From an uncultured Fretibacterium sp. (GTDB taxonomy: Bacteria > Synergistota > Synergistia > Synergistales > Aminobacteriaceae): DNA of 41,829 bases. The stretch covers positions 1 to 41,829 of the forward strand of contig CALGHA010000046.1 of assembly GCA_937915835.1 (NCBI GenBank), read 5' to 3'. The notes below the pieces were generated by a model. It was given only the letters and a program-made list of their open reading frames with translations, had not been told where the DNA came from and made no database searches. This document shows positions 1-8,745 of the stretch, one piece after another. Position 1 is the stretch's first letter. The number at the start of each line of letters is the position of its first letter. The position numbers and the translations under genes were made by a program.

Positions 1-22
1 CTCCGTGAATAATTATACCAAT

Positions 23-54
23 AAAAAAACGGCCAAGCTGTGAATAGCCTGACC
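23..54 (-). terminator. Rho-independent terminator of the pilin-like gene
   Basis: Read on the minus strand, an 8-bp stem (47-54 pairing with 31-38, two G-T wobbles) with an 8-base loop is followed by a run of seven T (29-23). It lies 25 bases past the stop codon of the pilin-like gene and should end that transcript. Confidence 0.75.
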
Positions 55-78
55 GCGTGAATTTTGTTATTCTGAAAG

Positions 79-657
79 CTATTGTGAGAAATCTACCGCA
101 ATAATAGCAATTCGGTAACTATTTGAAGGCTTATTACCATTCCATTCTACCTTATACGGTTTAGTATAACTATAATGGTATTTCATAAGACCAAGTGAAT
201 CTGCGCGTGCTTCGATTTTAGGTAGAAGACTGGCGTTATCTTTATCTCCTGGAGGCAATGTATATATGATTGTCCAATCTCTATTATTATAATAACCAGT
301 TTCGTATATTCCGCCTGAGGCATCCTTGACATTATCACCATCTATCTCTAAGCCTCCTCCGAGATATGGCAATATATCCTTAGCTTTGACAACTTGACTA
401 AAATATCCATCAGTTCCACTGCTATTTTTAACTTTCCCTGTGCTTGTGTTAACCTTATCAATATTATCCGTATACCATTCAAGCGTTGCTGTCTTCCAGT
501 TACGAAGGTTACTTATAATATTATTTGCTTTTGCTGAACTCACCGCTTCTGTACTTGAAAGCATCATCATTGTGCTCAATACGCCGATTACAACGATTAC
601 GATTAACAACTCGACAAGCGTAAAACCTGACCTTTTGAGGCAATTACGATTTCTCAT
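79..657 (-). CDS. Type IV pilin / type II pseudopilin-like protein
   Basis: A 192-residue protein with a class III (prepilin) signal: a short basic N-terminus, then KRSG|FTLVELLIVIVVIGVL, with the cleavage Gly, +1 Phe and the +5 Glu typical of prepilins cut and methylated by PilD. One hydrophobic helix of about 20 residues follows, then a soluble C-terminal domain rich in Asn, Tyr and Gly. It may be a fibre subunit or a minor pseudopilin; the sequence does not say which, and no assembly ATPase or platform gene is nearby. I chose the ATG at 657 because AAGGAGG sits just upstream; an in-frame extension to 711 lacks such a site and would put 18 extra residues before the signal. It is a monocistron between two terminators. 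Confidence 0.85.
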   Translation of the reverse strand: MRNRNCLKRSGFTLVELLIVIVVIGVLSTMMMLSSTEAVSSAKANNIISNLRNWKTATLEWYTDNIDKVNTSTGKVKNSSGTDGYFSQVVKAKDILPYLGGGLEIDGDNVKDASGGIYETGYYNNRDWTIIYTLPPGDKDNASLLPKIEARADSLGLMKYHYSYTKPYKVEWNGNKPSNSYRIAIIAVDFSQ

Positions 658-750
658 AAGAAGTTCCTCCTTAAGTATTTTATTTGTTACGGAATTTGTT
701 TGAAAATGCAATACTATTTTGTAGAATTATAAAGATTATATCACTTTTCT

Positions 751-782
751 AAAAAAAATCTCCCGCCCGTCTTGAGCAGGAG
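751..782 (-). terminator. Rho-independent terminator of leuS
   Basis: On the minus strand a 9-bp stem (774-782 with 760-768) around a 5-base loop is followed by eight T (758-751). It begins 10 bases after the leuS stop and separates leuS from the pilin-like gene. Confidence 0.85.
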
Positions 783-791
783 ACAACTTTT

Positions 792-3287
792 TTAACCTTT
801 TACGACGATATTAACGAGTTTATCAGGGACGGCAATAACTTTCACGATTTCTTTTCCCGCAATCTTGTCAATTATGAATTGTTCGGAAGTTATGCTCTTC
901 GCAAGTTCATCTTTGGGCATTCCCGCAGGACGCTCAAATTTTCCGCGAACTTTACCGTTAATCTGCGCTACAATCGTAACGTTGTCCTTCGTCATCGAGG
1001 CTTCATCAGCAACCGGCCAATCCTCAAGGCATAACATTTTTTCATGGCCGAGCATTTCCCAGAGTTCTTCGGTGATATGCGGGCAGAACGGGGATAAACA
1101 GTTCAGCAAAGTATCGACGGCCTCACGCTTAACTTCCCACGCTTCGGAAGTGTCATCATTGCATGAGTAAATCGCGTTCGTGAGTTCCATTAAGCGCGCT
1201 ATAGCAGTGTTGAATTGCTTCTCGTCTTGAATGTCATGCGTAACATCGTTAATCGTCGTATGAATTTTCCGCTTCAAATCCCGAAGTGTCGAACTCTTAA
1301 GCTCACTCATCGGAATAATCTTTGTCCCGTATTTCTTGAGAGCCTCGCAATTTTCCTCAACATAACGCCAAACTCGATTAAGAAATCTATGTGCACCCTC
1401 AACGTTTCTATCTGACCATTCCAAATCGTTATTCGGCGGCGCGGCAAATAATATGAATAATCTTATCGTGTCAGCTCCGAACTTTTTAACCATTTCGGTC
1501 GGGTCTACGGTGTTGCCAAGCGATTTTGACATCTTCGCCCCGTCTTTAATCACCATTCCCTGAGTTAAAAGATTTGTGAACGGTTCACGTGCTTCGGTTA
1601 AGCCTATATCAGTCAGGAACTTTGCGAAAAATCTTGCGTAAATCAAGTGTAAGCAAGCGTGCTCAATTCCCCCTATATACTGGTCAACCGGCATCCAGTA
1701 ATCAACGTCAGCTTTCTCAAACGGCAAATTCTTATCACCAGGCGAGCAATATCTATCAAAATACCATGACGAACAGAAGAATGTATCCATAGTGTCAGCT
1801 TCACGACGAGCAGGGCCACCACAATGCGGACAAGTCGTGTTCAAGAAATCCGGACGGTCAAGCAGCGGCGAATGTCCAACCTCTTTAACTTCGACATCTT
1901 CAGGCAAAATTACCGGCAATTGCTCCTCAGGAACTGGCACAACTCCGCACTTTTCGCAATAAACAAATGGAATTGGAGTTCCCCAGTAACGTTGACGAGA
2001 AATTAACCAGTCGCGCAATTTAAAGTTAACTTCACGCTTGCAAATTCCTTCTTTCTCGCCCCAGTCAATCATTGCTGGGATTGCTTCAGCCGTCTTCATT
2101 CCGTCGAATTGGCCGGAGTTACACGAAATGCCGTCCTCCTCAAATGCTTTTGTCATAGTCGAACCGTCTAAAACTGTTCCGTCCGAAGGATTAATGACGG
2201 GAATAATCGGAATGTCATATTTCCGGCAAAAATCAAAGTCTCGTTGATCGTGTGCAGGAACTCCCATAATTGCTCCGGTTCCGTAATCGATTAAGATATA
2301 GTTTGCTATCCAAATCGGAACTTTCTTGCCCGTAACAGGATTAATCCCGAAAAACGGCGTCTTGAAGCCTAATTTCTCAGCTCCAGCGTCAGAACGTTCA
2401 ATTGAAGACTGAGACGCTACAAGTTTTATGAACTCAGAAAGTTTTGCGGCCTCGTCAGCATTCATTGAAGCAAGCATTTTCTTCACAAGTTCATGTTCAG
2501 GAGCAAGCGCGATAAACGTAACGCCGAAAATCGTATCAAATCTCGTAGTGAACGCCTCAAGCTCATAATCAAGTTCAGGAATATTAAATGAAAGTCTTGC
2601 ACCTTCGGAACGGCCAATCCAATTTGTTTGCATTATCCGAACTCGTCGAGGCCAGCCAGGATTTAAATCTTTCTCGATGTCGTCAAGAAGTTCTTGCGCG
2701 TAATCCGTAATCTTGATAAACCATTGCTTAAGATTTTTCTTGTGCACAGGATTTCCGCAACGCCAACATCCGCCGTCAACAACTTGTTCATTAGCTAAAA
2801 CAGTTCCGCATGTCTCGCACCAGTTCACGGGAGCTTCCTTCTGGTAAACTATACCGCGTTTGTACATCTGCAAAAATATCCATTGGTTCCAACGGTAATA
2901 ATCCGGCAGACAAGTAATAGCTTCTCTTCTCCAGTCATAGCTATAGCCCATTCGCTTTAATTGCTGGGTCATGTATTCGATATTAGATAATGTCCAATCA
3001 TGCGGCTTAGTCTTGAACTTTATTGCGGCATTCTCGGCGGGCATTCCGAAACTGTCAAAGCCGATTGTGTAGAGAACGTTTTTCCCCTTTTTGCGTAAAA
3101 ATCTTGCGAGGACATCACCGATTGAGTAATTCCGAATATGGCCCATGTGTAAAGCTCCGCTGGGATATGGGAACATCTCAAGACAGAAAAATTTTTCGCG
3201 TGATGGGTCAGTCTCACTTTCAAAACACTTTGACGAGTTCCAGTTATTTTGCCATTTAGCTTCTATGTCATGGAAATTATAAGGCAT
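792..3287 (-). CDS. leuS: Leucyl-tRNA synthetase
   Basis: An 831-residue class I aminoacyl-tRNA synthetase that charges tRNA-Leu with leucine in the cytoplasm. The HIGH-type signature is HMGH at residues 47-50 and the KMSKS loop (KMSKSLGNT) lies near residue 585. Between them are the zinc-binding CxxC pairs and an inserted CP1 editing domain (about residues 220-415). The tail has the usual anticodon-binding and C-terminal domains (VAQINGKVRGK). Length and order match bacterial LeuRS. I chose the ATG at 3287, preceded by AGGAGG at a somewhat long 13 bases; a TTG 45 bases upstream would add 15 residues before the conserved YNFHDIEAKWQ start and has no better site. It is divergent from the large secreted protein and has its own terminator. 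Confidence 0.97.
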   Translation of the reverse strand: MPYNFHDIEAKWQNNWNSSKCFESETDPSREKFFCLEMFPYPSGALHMGHIRNYSIGDVLARFLRKKGKNVLYTIGFDSFGMPAENAAIKFKTKPHDWTLSNIEYMTQQLKRMGYSYDWRREAITCLPDYYRWNQWIFLQMYKRGIVYQKEAPVNWCETCGTVLANEQVVDGGCWRCGNPVHKKNLKQWFIKITDYAQELLDDIEKDLNPGWPRRVRIMQTNWIGRSEGARLSFNIPELDYELEAFTTRFDTIFGVTFIALAPEHELVKKMLASMNADEAAKLSEFIKLVASQSSIERSDAGAEKLGFKTPFFGINPVTGKKVPIWIANYILIDYGTGAIMGVPAHDQRDFDFCRKYDIPIIPVINPSDGTVLDGSTMTKAFEEDGISCNSGQFDGMKTAEAIPAMIDWGEKEGICKREVNFKLRDWLISRQRYWGTPIPFVYCEKCGVVPVPEEQLPVILPEDVEVKEVGHSPLLDRPDFLNTTCPHCGGPARREADTMDTFFCSSWYFDRYCSPGDKNLPFEKADVDYWMPVDQYIGGIEHACLHLIYARFFAKFLTDIGLTEAREPFTNLLTQGMVIKDGAKMSKSLGNTVDPTEMVKKFGADTIRLFILFAAPPNNDLEWSDRNVEGAHRFLNRVWRYVEENCEALKKYGTKIIPMSELKSSTLRDLKRKIHTTINDVTHDIQDEKQFNTAIARLMELTNAIYSCNDDTSEAWEVKREAVDTLLNCLSPFCPHITEELWEMLGHEKMLCLEDWPVADEASMTKDNVTIVAQINGKVRGKFERPAGMPKDELAKSITSEQFIIDKIAGKEIVKVIAVPDKLVNIVVKG

Positions 3288-3377
3288 TAAGAAATTTTTA
3301 CCTCCTAATGAAAAATTTATGATTTTGCGCAATTATACAACATGAATATTGTAAACATTTTAAGACGGTGGATTTAG

Positions 3378-3407
3378 TTGCAGATTTACTTTTCCATATT
3401 GTAGAAT
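3378..3407 (+). promoter_or_regulatory. Candidate sigma-70 promoter of the large secreted protein
   Basis: TTGCAG (3378-3383) and TAGAAT (3402-3407) are separated by 18 bases and lie about 50 bases upstream of the ATG at 3458. The match is fair but not perfect. No other paired boxes were seen in this divergent gap. Confidence 0.4.
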
Positions 3408-3457
3408 TAATCATTCCACAAAAACCCATTCAAAATTTATTACACAGGAGGAATTAC

Positions 3458-6400
3458 ATGAAGAAATTTCTAGCTGCGTTTTTACTCATCATACTTGCTG
3501 CTTCGTGTTCATATGCTTCATATTGGGACGAAGGCAATAGCGGTTATGATGAGGCTAATGCGTATATTATTGACACAGCCGCTGACCTTGTAGACTTACG
3601 CCAAAGAGTTAATAACGGCACAGAGAACAACGGAGCTTATTACAGGCTTGAAAAAAATATCAGCCTATTGAAAAATTACACAGATTGGGAACCGATTGGC
3701 ACTGAAAGTTACCCGTTCACAGGACATTTTGACGGAAATGGGAAAACTATTCGAGTAAATATAGATCGCGGCTCTGGTGAAGCGTCTCTCTTCGGAACTA
3801 TCAAGACCGTTCAAAGTTATGCTATAAAAAATTTGGCAGTAAGTGGAACTGTTAAGGCTCGCTTAGTCGGAGGAATTGCATTAAATCTATATAACGCATT
3901 AATTGAAGGCTGCTCGTTCTCAGGCACTTTGAGCGGATTAACTTACGGAGGCTTTTACGGGGTAGAATACGGCAAAGAAAGCACATATGCAGGAGGCATC
4001 GTAAAAACTCTCTCGTCAGGGACAATCAAGGACTGTTCAGTTGAGAACAGCACAATAACCAGCAATCCTTCACCTGTCGCTTCCGTCGGTTATGCTGGAG
4101 GAATTGCCGCTAACATGCTCGATGGGACTATTGAAAAATGTTATGTGAATGAAATTATAATTAATGGCACCACTAATCTGAACGATGGCGAGTTTAACAG
4201 CCCTACAGGTGTAATTGTCAGGATTGGCGGTATAGTAGGCGGGACTTTCGGCGGGATTATAGCTGACAATGAAGCCTACACGGAAAGCAGCGGTTTTGCT
4301 GAGAAACTTTATATAGGCGGAGTAATAGGCGAAATCGAAGATGATTCGGAGCTGACAATCGAGAATAATTTATACGGCGGCACAGGTTTCGGATATGGCA
4401 TAGGCTGTGATATGTACGGTGAAGCTACAGATGAACCAGGATGTATTAGAGCACGTTCGGGTACAGAAGATGATCCGATAATTATCGACTCACTTACAGC
4501 TATTACAACTCTCAGAGAACAAATAAATTCCAACGCTATACAAACTGGAAATACTTATTACAAATTGACATTAGACCTCACATTAACAGAGTGGGAAGCA
4601 ATTGGAACAAACGACAATCCATTTACAGGACATTTCGACGGAGACGGCCATAAAATTACGGTGAGCGGAAATTCTTCTTTATTTGGGAATGTTAAGACAG
4701 AAAGCGGCTATGCTGTCAAAAATCTCACGGTCAACGGAACTTTTCAAGGACGCTTTGTTGCAGGTATCGTGTTAAATCTACATAGCGGCTCAATCGAAGA
4801 CTGCGTTTTTACGGGAAGATTAAAGGCTTCGACAGCTTACGATGCGGATTATGGCAAAACTGATACATACTCAGGAGGAATTGTTGAACATGTAATCTCC
4901 GGAACGATTAAGAATTGCATTGTCAAAGAAGCGTTGATAACTTCTACACCTACTTGTGATTATTATGCTGTGGGTTATGTCGGCGGCATTGCGGCAAGAA
5001 TGGACAACGGAACTATTGATAATTGCCTTACGAGTGAAGATGTAACTATTGCCGGTTTCTCTCAGTTCATTAGAGATTTATCACCGCTGTCAAAAATCAG
5101 AATAGGCGGAATAGCAGGAGCAATCACAAAAGGCACCGTGAGCAATAATAAATCATATGCCGGAGTTCATGGCTGGGGTGATGAAATTCGGCTCGGAAAA
5201 ATAATAGGTGAGCTTGAGGGCGGAGCTAATCCCACAATAAGTAATAATCAATATACTTGCAACGAAGCTCCATTAGAAAAAATTGACGGAGAATACATAG
5301 GCAATAACGAAATGACAATTCTAGCTAGATACGGTATAGGCCGTAATGCTGCGGGGATTGCCACTGATGAACCGGGATGCGCTTATGTTGGGCCAGGCTC
5401 AACCGAAGATAACCCGTTTATAATTGATTCCGTTGCGGCTTTGCAGACTCTAAGCAATAAAGTGAACAGCAAAAGCAATGTCGACGGCTTATATTATCGT
5501 TTAACTAAAGATTTAAGTCTTGGGGCTTGGGGAATTATCGGAACGGACGACGATACGCCTTTTACAGGACATTTTGACGGGAATAATCACACAATCGAAA
5601 TAGACCATAAAGGCGGAGTAACAAGTTTTGCATCACTCTTCGGAAGCATAAAGACACAAAACGGCTATGCTGTCAAAAATCTCAACGTTACAGGAATTCT
5701 GCAGGGACATGCGGCGGCTGGAATAGTCATAAGTCTGCTTGACGGCACGATTGAAAATTGCAGTTTCACAGGAAAAATCATAGCTTATGCTCCGTTTGAA
5801 TATGCGAGTGAAATCTCTGTTTACTGGCAGAGTACGTTTGCCGGAGGAATTGCCGCAGTGATAACTTCGGGGACAATAAAGAACTGCAAAGTTGAGAACT
5901 CTATAATTCTCTCGAACCCTTATTATGTCGGCGCATTCGGCTACGTCGGAGGCATAGCTTCAAGAATGCTGGGAGGAAGTATTGAAAATTGTGTTGTCTC
6001 AGAAGGCAATATGATTTACGGAATTTCACAGCACCAAATGCAAGCTACAGTGTTTGACCAACATGCGGCAGAAATTAATGCTGGTGGAATTGTCGGTGAA
6101 TATTTAGCGGGAAATCTTAAGGACAACGAGGCCTATTCAGAAGTTCACAGCTGGAGCGACAGCGGTAATTTTGTCGGCGGAGTAATCGGGAAAATGAGCG
6201 GTGGTTCCAGTTCATTAACTATTACGAATAATAAATATACAGCTCTTGCTAAAAGTCTTGAACTCGACGATGAAAACGATGAGAAAAATCCTGTTCAATA
6301 TTTACCGCTCGAAATTGTCAGAGATCTAATCATAGGCAGATGCAGAAGAGTTCGTGTACTTGGTAAGCCGGAAGATACCGTTGTCGCAGTTATGGGAATA

Positions 6401-7948
6401 GGCAGAAACTCTGAGGGTGAGGCTTCTGACGATCCAGGCTGTATTAACGTTAAACCGTCAGGAATAAAGCCGGCAATCTTAAGCAACAAAACTTTGACTT
6501 CGGCAAAAGTAGGCGAAAATTATTCATTTACTCTTGAGGCAGAAGGAACAGCCCTAATCACATGGAATTTGAAATCTGGAAATCTTCCTAATGGGCTTGA
6601 GCTTGACGATAAAACCGGGAAAATCTCAGGTACTCCGACTGCAGCAGGAACGTTCACTTTCGTAATTAAGGCCTCGAACTCGTTCGGTTATGACGAGAAG
6701 GAATTTTCTCTTACAGTTGCAGTTAACGGGACGAAGCCGACAATCAAAACTGGGGCAACTCTTAAGAATGCGACTTATAAGGCAAGTTACAGTGTTACAC
6801 TTAAAGCTGAAGGAACAACGCCTATCACGTGGAAATTAATTTCAGGCACAACGTTACCGGACGGCTTAAAATTGACAAAATCGAGCGGCAAAATCTCAGG
6901 GAATCCGAAAACGACAGGCACGTTCAAGTTCAAAATTAGAGCTGCTAACAGCATTGGTTATGTCAATAAGACTTTCACGCTGACAATCGGCAAAAAGCCA
7001 TCGATTACGACTTCGGAGCTTACAGATGGAATTAACGGGATAACTTACACTCAAACATTGAAAGCCTCAGGCACAAAAGCTATAACCTGGAGCAAAGTAT
7101 CAGGAACACTTCCTAAGGGCTTGACGCTCAAAGCATCATCTGGAAAAATCACGGGAATTCCAACGAAGGCGGGCACGTTTACTTTCACAGTAAGAGCCGA
7201 GAATGATTACGGCCAATGCGATAAAAATCTAACTATCACGATAGGAGCTGTACCTGAAATCTCAACTGGAGCGACGTTAAAAGCTGGCATAAAGGGTGAA
7301 AAGTACAATACTACTCTCAAGGCTAAAGGAACTGCACCTATTACTTGGAAGCTGGTATCAGGAACGACACTTCCGAACGGCTTGAAGTTGACGAAATCAA
7401 GCGGAAAAATCTCAGGTACTCCGACCAAAACAGGCACATTCAAATTTAAGGTTAAGGCCTCTAATGTTTATGGGTATGACACAAAAACATTCACGTTAAA
7501 GATTGCAAAATCTTCTTCGACATTAAGCATTAATGAAGTTCATGAAATTTCGGAAGTTTATGATGGAGAGAGCATTGCTCAAGAAGTTTCGGTAGGCCTT
7601 CAAGCTGTGAATAATACTATGCCGGAAGTAAATGACGATATCAAGATTTCAGTGAATAAAACCGAAGCGGAATTGCAAGTAATTAATGATGATGGTGAAC
7701 CTGATTATGGACTTGTGAAAATTTCAGTGGGCCAGGATTTATTATTCGAGCTTGATTTATACGACGAAGATATACCAGGAGCAAAAGTTTATGTTAATGG
7801 CGAAGCTCTTGACATGAAAATAAACGAGGACGGTACATTCATTCTTGACGGAAGAGAAAGCGGCGAGGACTTCAAAGTCTGCGTGAAATACTTGCTGCCT
7901 TCTGGTGAGGAGCTTACGACCAACGAGATTTATATAGTCATAGAGTGA
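3458..7948 (+). CDS. Large secreted repeat protein (GLUG-like blocks plus Ig-like repeats)
   Basis: A 1,496-residue exported protein. The ATG at 3458 follows ACAGGAGG and begins a signal peptide (MKKFLAAFLLIILAASCSYA); an earlier in-frame start lacks both. Residues about 31-994 form three homologous blocks of roughly 300-350 residues. Each opens with a motif like NPFIIDSVAALQTL, has FTGHFDGNGKTI and repeats short GGIA/GTIKNC units, which is typical of GLUG-type beta-solenoids. Residues about 1001-1352 are four putative-Ig (He_PIG-type) repeats with LPNGLKL...SGKISGTPT...GTFKF. Residues 1353-1496 are an acidic tail. No LPxTG motif, autotransporter barrel or other anchor was seen. The likely role is a surface or secreted adhesin-like or glycan-binding protein, which is inference; no partner is encoded nearby. 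It is monocistronic and ends at a strong terminator. Confidence 0.85.
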   Translation: MKKFLAAFLLIILAASCSYASYWDEGNSGYDEANAYIIDTAADLVDLRQRVNNGTENNGAYYRLEKNISLLKNYTDWEPIGTESYPFTGHFDGNGKTIRVNIDRGSGEASLFGTIKTVQSYAIKNLAVSGTVKARLVGGIALNLYNALIEGCSFSGTLSGLTYGGFYGVEYGKESTYAGGIVKTLSSGTIKDCSVENSTITSNPSPVASVGYAGGIAANMLDGTIEKCYVNEIIINGTTNLNDGEFNSPTGVIVRIGGIVGGTFGGIIADNEAYTESSGFAEKLYIGGVIGEIEDDSELTIENNLYGGTGFGYGIGCDMYGEATDEPGCIRARSGTEDDPIIIDSLTAITTLREQINSNAIQTGNTYYKLTLDLTLTEWEAIGTNDNPFTGHFDGDGHKITVSGNSSLFGNVKTESGYAVKNLTVNGTFQGRFVAGIVLNLHSGSIEDCVFTGRLKASTAYDADYGKTDTYSGGIVEHVISGTIKNCIVKEALITSTPTCDYYAVGYVGGIAARMDNGTIDNCLTSEDVTIAGFSQFIRDLSPLSKIRIGGIAGAITKGTVSNNKSYAGVHGWGDEIRLGKIIGELEGGANPTISNNQYTCNEAPLEKIDGEYIGNNEMTILARYGIGRNAAGIATDEPGCAYVGPGSTEDNPFIIDSVAALQTLSNKVNSKSNVDGLYYRLTKDLSLGAWGIIGTDDDTPFTGHFDGNNHTIEIDHKGGVTSFASLFGSIKTQNGYAVKNLNVTGILQGHAAAGIVISLLDGTIENCSFTGKIIAYAPFEYASEISVYWQSTFAGGIAAVITSGTIKNCKVENSIILSNPYYVGAFGYVGGIASRMLGGSIENCVVSEGNMIYGISQHQMQATVFDQHAAEINAGGIVGEYLAGNLKDNEAYSEVHSWSDSGNFVGGVIGKMSGGSSSLTITNNKYTALAKSLELDDENDEKNPVQYLPLEIVRDLIIGRCRRVRVLGKPEDTVVAVMGIGRNSEGEASDDPGCINVKPSGIKPAILSNKTLTSAKVGENYSFTLEAEGTALITWNLKSGNLPNGLELDDKTGKISGTPTAAGTFTFVIKASNSFGYDEKEFSLTVAVNGTKPTIKTGATLKNATYKASYSVTLKAEGTTPITWKLISGTTLPDGLKLTKSSGKISGNPKTTGTFKFKIRAANSIGYVNKTFTLTIGKKPSITTSELTDGINGITYTQTLKASGTKAITWSKVSGTLPKGLTLKASSGKITGIPTKAGTFTFTVRAENDYGQCDKNLTITIGAVPEISTGATLKAGIKGEKYNTTLKAKGTAPITWKLVSGTTLPNGLKLTKSSGKISGTPTKTGTFKFKVKASNVYGYDTKTFTLKIAKSSSTLSINEVHEISEVYDGESIAQEVSVGLQAVNNTMPEVNDDIKISVNKTEAELQVINDDGEPDYGLVKISVGQDLLFELDLYDEDIPGAKVYVNGEALDMKINEDGTFILDGRESGEDFKVCVKYLLPSGEELTTNEIYIVIE
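3552..6440 (+). repeat. Three tandem GLUG-like protein repeat blocks
   Basis: Three coding repeats (about 3552-4440, 4441-5385 and 5386-6440) share opening motif, FTGHFDG turn, GYAVKNL strand, GTIKNC turns and a closing DEPGC motif. They are diverged at DNA level but clear at protein level, pointing to old internal duplication. Confidence 0.8.
6460..7515 (+). repeat. Four tandem Ig-like (He_PIG-type) repeats
   Basis: Four coding repeats of about 85-90 residues each hold ITW, LP(N/D/K)GL, SGKI(S/T)G and GTF(T/K)F motifs. Units 2 and 4 are closest at both protein and DNA level, as if duplicated or converted more recently than 1 and 3. Confidence 0.85.
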
Positions 7949-7953
7949 GCAGT

Positions 7954-7998
7954 AAAAAATTATTCCCCTTGTTCGTTCGTGAGCAGGGGAATTTCTTT
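7954..7998. terminator. Bidirectional terminator between convergent transcripts
   Basis: An 8-bp stem (ATTCCCCT at 7962-7969 with AGGGGAAT at 7985-7992) is flanked by an A-run on the left and a T-rich run on the right. It can therefore end both the secreted-protein gene (stop at 7948) and the minus-strand export operon (last stop at 8020). Confidence 0.8.
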
Positions 7999-8019
7999 TG
8001 TCGTTTATCAAATTTTCTA

Positions 8020-8742
8020 TCACGTTCCCGGCTTAGTCTCACGCTCAAGCGCTACTTCCTTCGGGGCCGCTTCATCAGCTACAAGCTTTCCGTCCCTGAA
8101 ACGCAAAACTCGATCGCCCCATGTCGAAATATCCGGCTCATGAGTAACTAAAATTATCGTCGTCCCGGCCTCATGCAACGCCGTAAAAATTTTCATAATC
8201 TCTACGGTCGTCTTCGTGTCAAGTGCTCCGGTCGGTTCGTCAGCCATCAAGATTGGAGCTTTTCCCACGATTGCACGCGCGATTGCTACTCTTTGCTGTT
8301 GACCGCCTGAAAGTTGAAGAGGACGCTTCTTTATTTGGTCGGCTAATCCTACGCTCTCAAGTGCTTCTTTAGCTAATTTGCGACGCTTTGACGATGGAAC
8401 TCCGCGATACATTAAAGGCAATTCAACATTTTCGAGAACATCAGCCTTCTGCAAAAGATTATAGCCCTGAAAGACAAACCCGATCTCATGATTGCGAATG
8501 TCAGCGAGTTTCGCCCGGCTCTGACCTCTTATGTCAAGTCCGTCAAGAACATATTTCCCTTCACTCAGAACGTCAAGACAGCCGAGAATATTCATCATCG
8601 TAGATTTCCCAGAACCAGAAGGGCCCATTATGCACACAAATTCACCCTTGCCAATTGAAAAGGTTACGCCGTCAAGCGCTCGCAACTCAATATCGCCGGT
8701 CTTGTAAATCTTCACTAAATCTGTAACTTCGATTATCGCCAT
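8020..8742 (-). CDS. MacB/LolD-type ABC transporter ATP-binding protein
   Basis: A 240-residue stand-alone nucleotide-binding subunit. Walker A is GPSGSGKST, the Q-loop region is VFQGYNLL, the ABC signature is LSGGQQQRVAIARA, Walker B is ILMADEPTGALD, and the switch His is in VTHEPD. The family (MacB, LolD and FtsE type) energises FtsX-like permeases that push substrates out of the inner membrane or periplasm. Its partner is almost certainly the FtsX-type permease at 11343-12563, which has no ATPase domain of its own. Three bases separate it from the MacA-like adaptor gene. It is the last gene of the long minus-strand operon and is followed by a terminator. Confidence 0.93.
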   Translation of the reverse strand: MAIIEVTDLVKIYKTGDIELRALDGVTFSIGKGEFVCIMGPSGSGKSTMMNILGCLDVLSEGKYVLDGLDIRGQSRAKLADIRNHEIGFVFQGYNLLQKADVLENVELPLMYRGVPSSKRRKLAKEALESVGLADQIKKRPLQLSGGQQQRVAIARAIVGKAPILMADEPTGALDTKTTVEIMKIFTALHEAGTTIILVTHEPDISTWGDRVLRFRDGKLVADEAAPKEVALERETKPGT

Positions 8743-8745
8743 GAT

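Noticed and set aside
3458..3520. Lipoprotein signal in the large secreted protein
   Set aside because: The residues before the Cys are A-A-S, and the -3 position is not the usual Leu, Val or Ile; ordinary signal-peptidase cleavage after SYA fits better, though a lipoprotein is not excluded.
3552..7515. CRISPR-like array
   Set aside because: The periodicity is that of protein-coding repeats of 85-350 residues in one open frame, with no short identical repeats and unique spacers.
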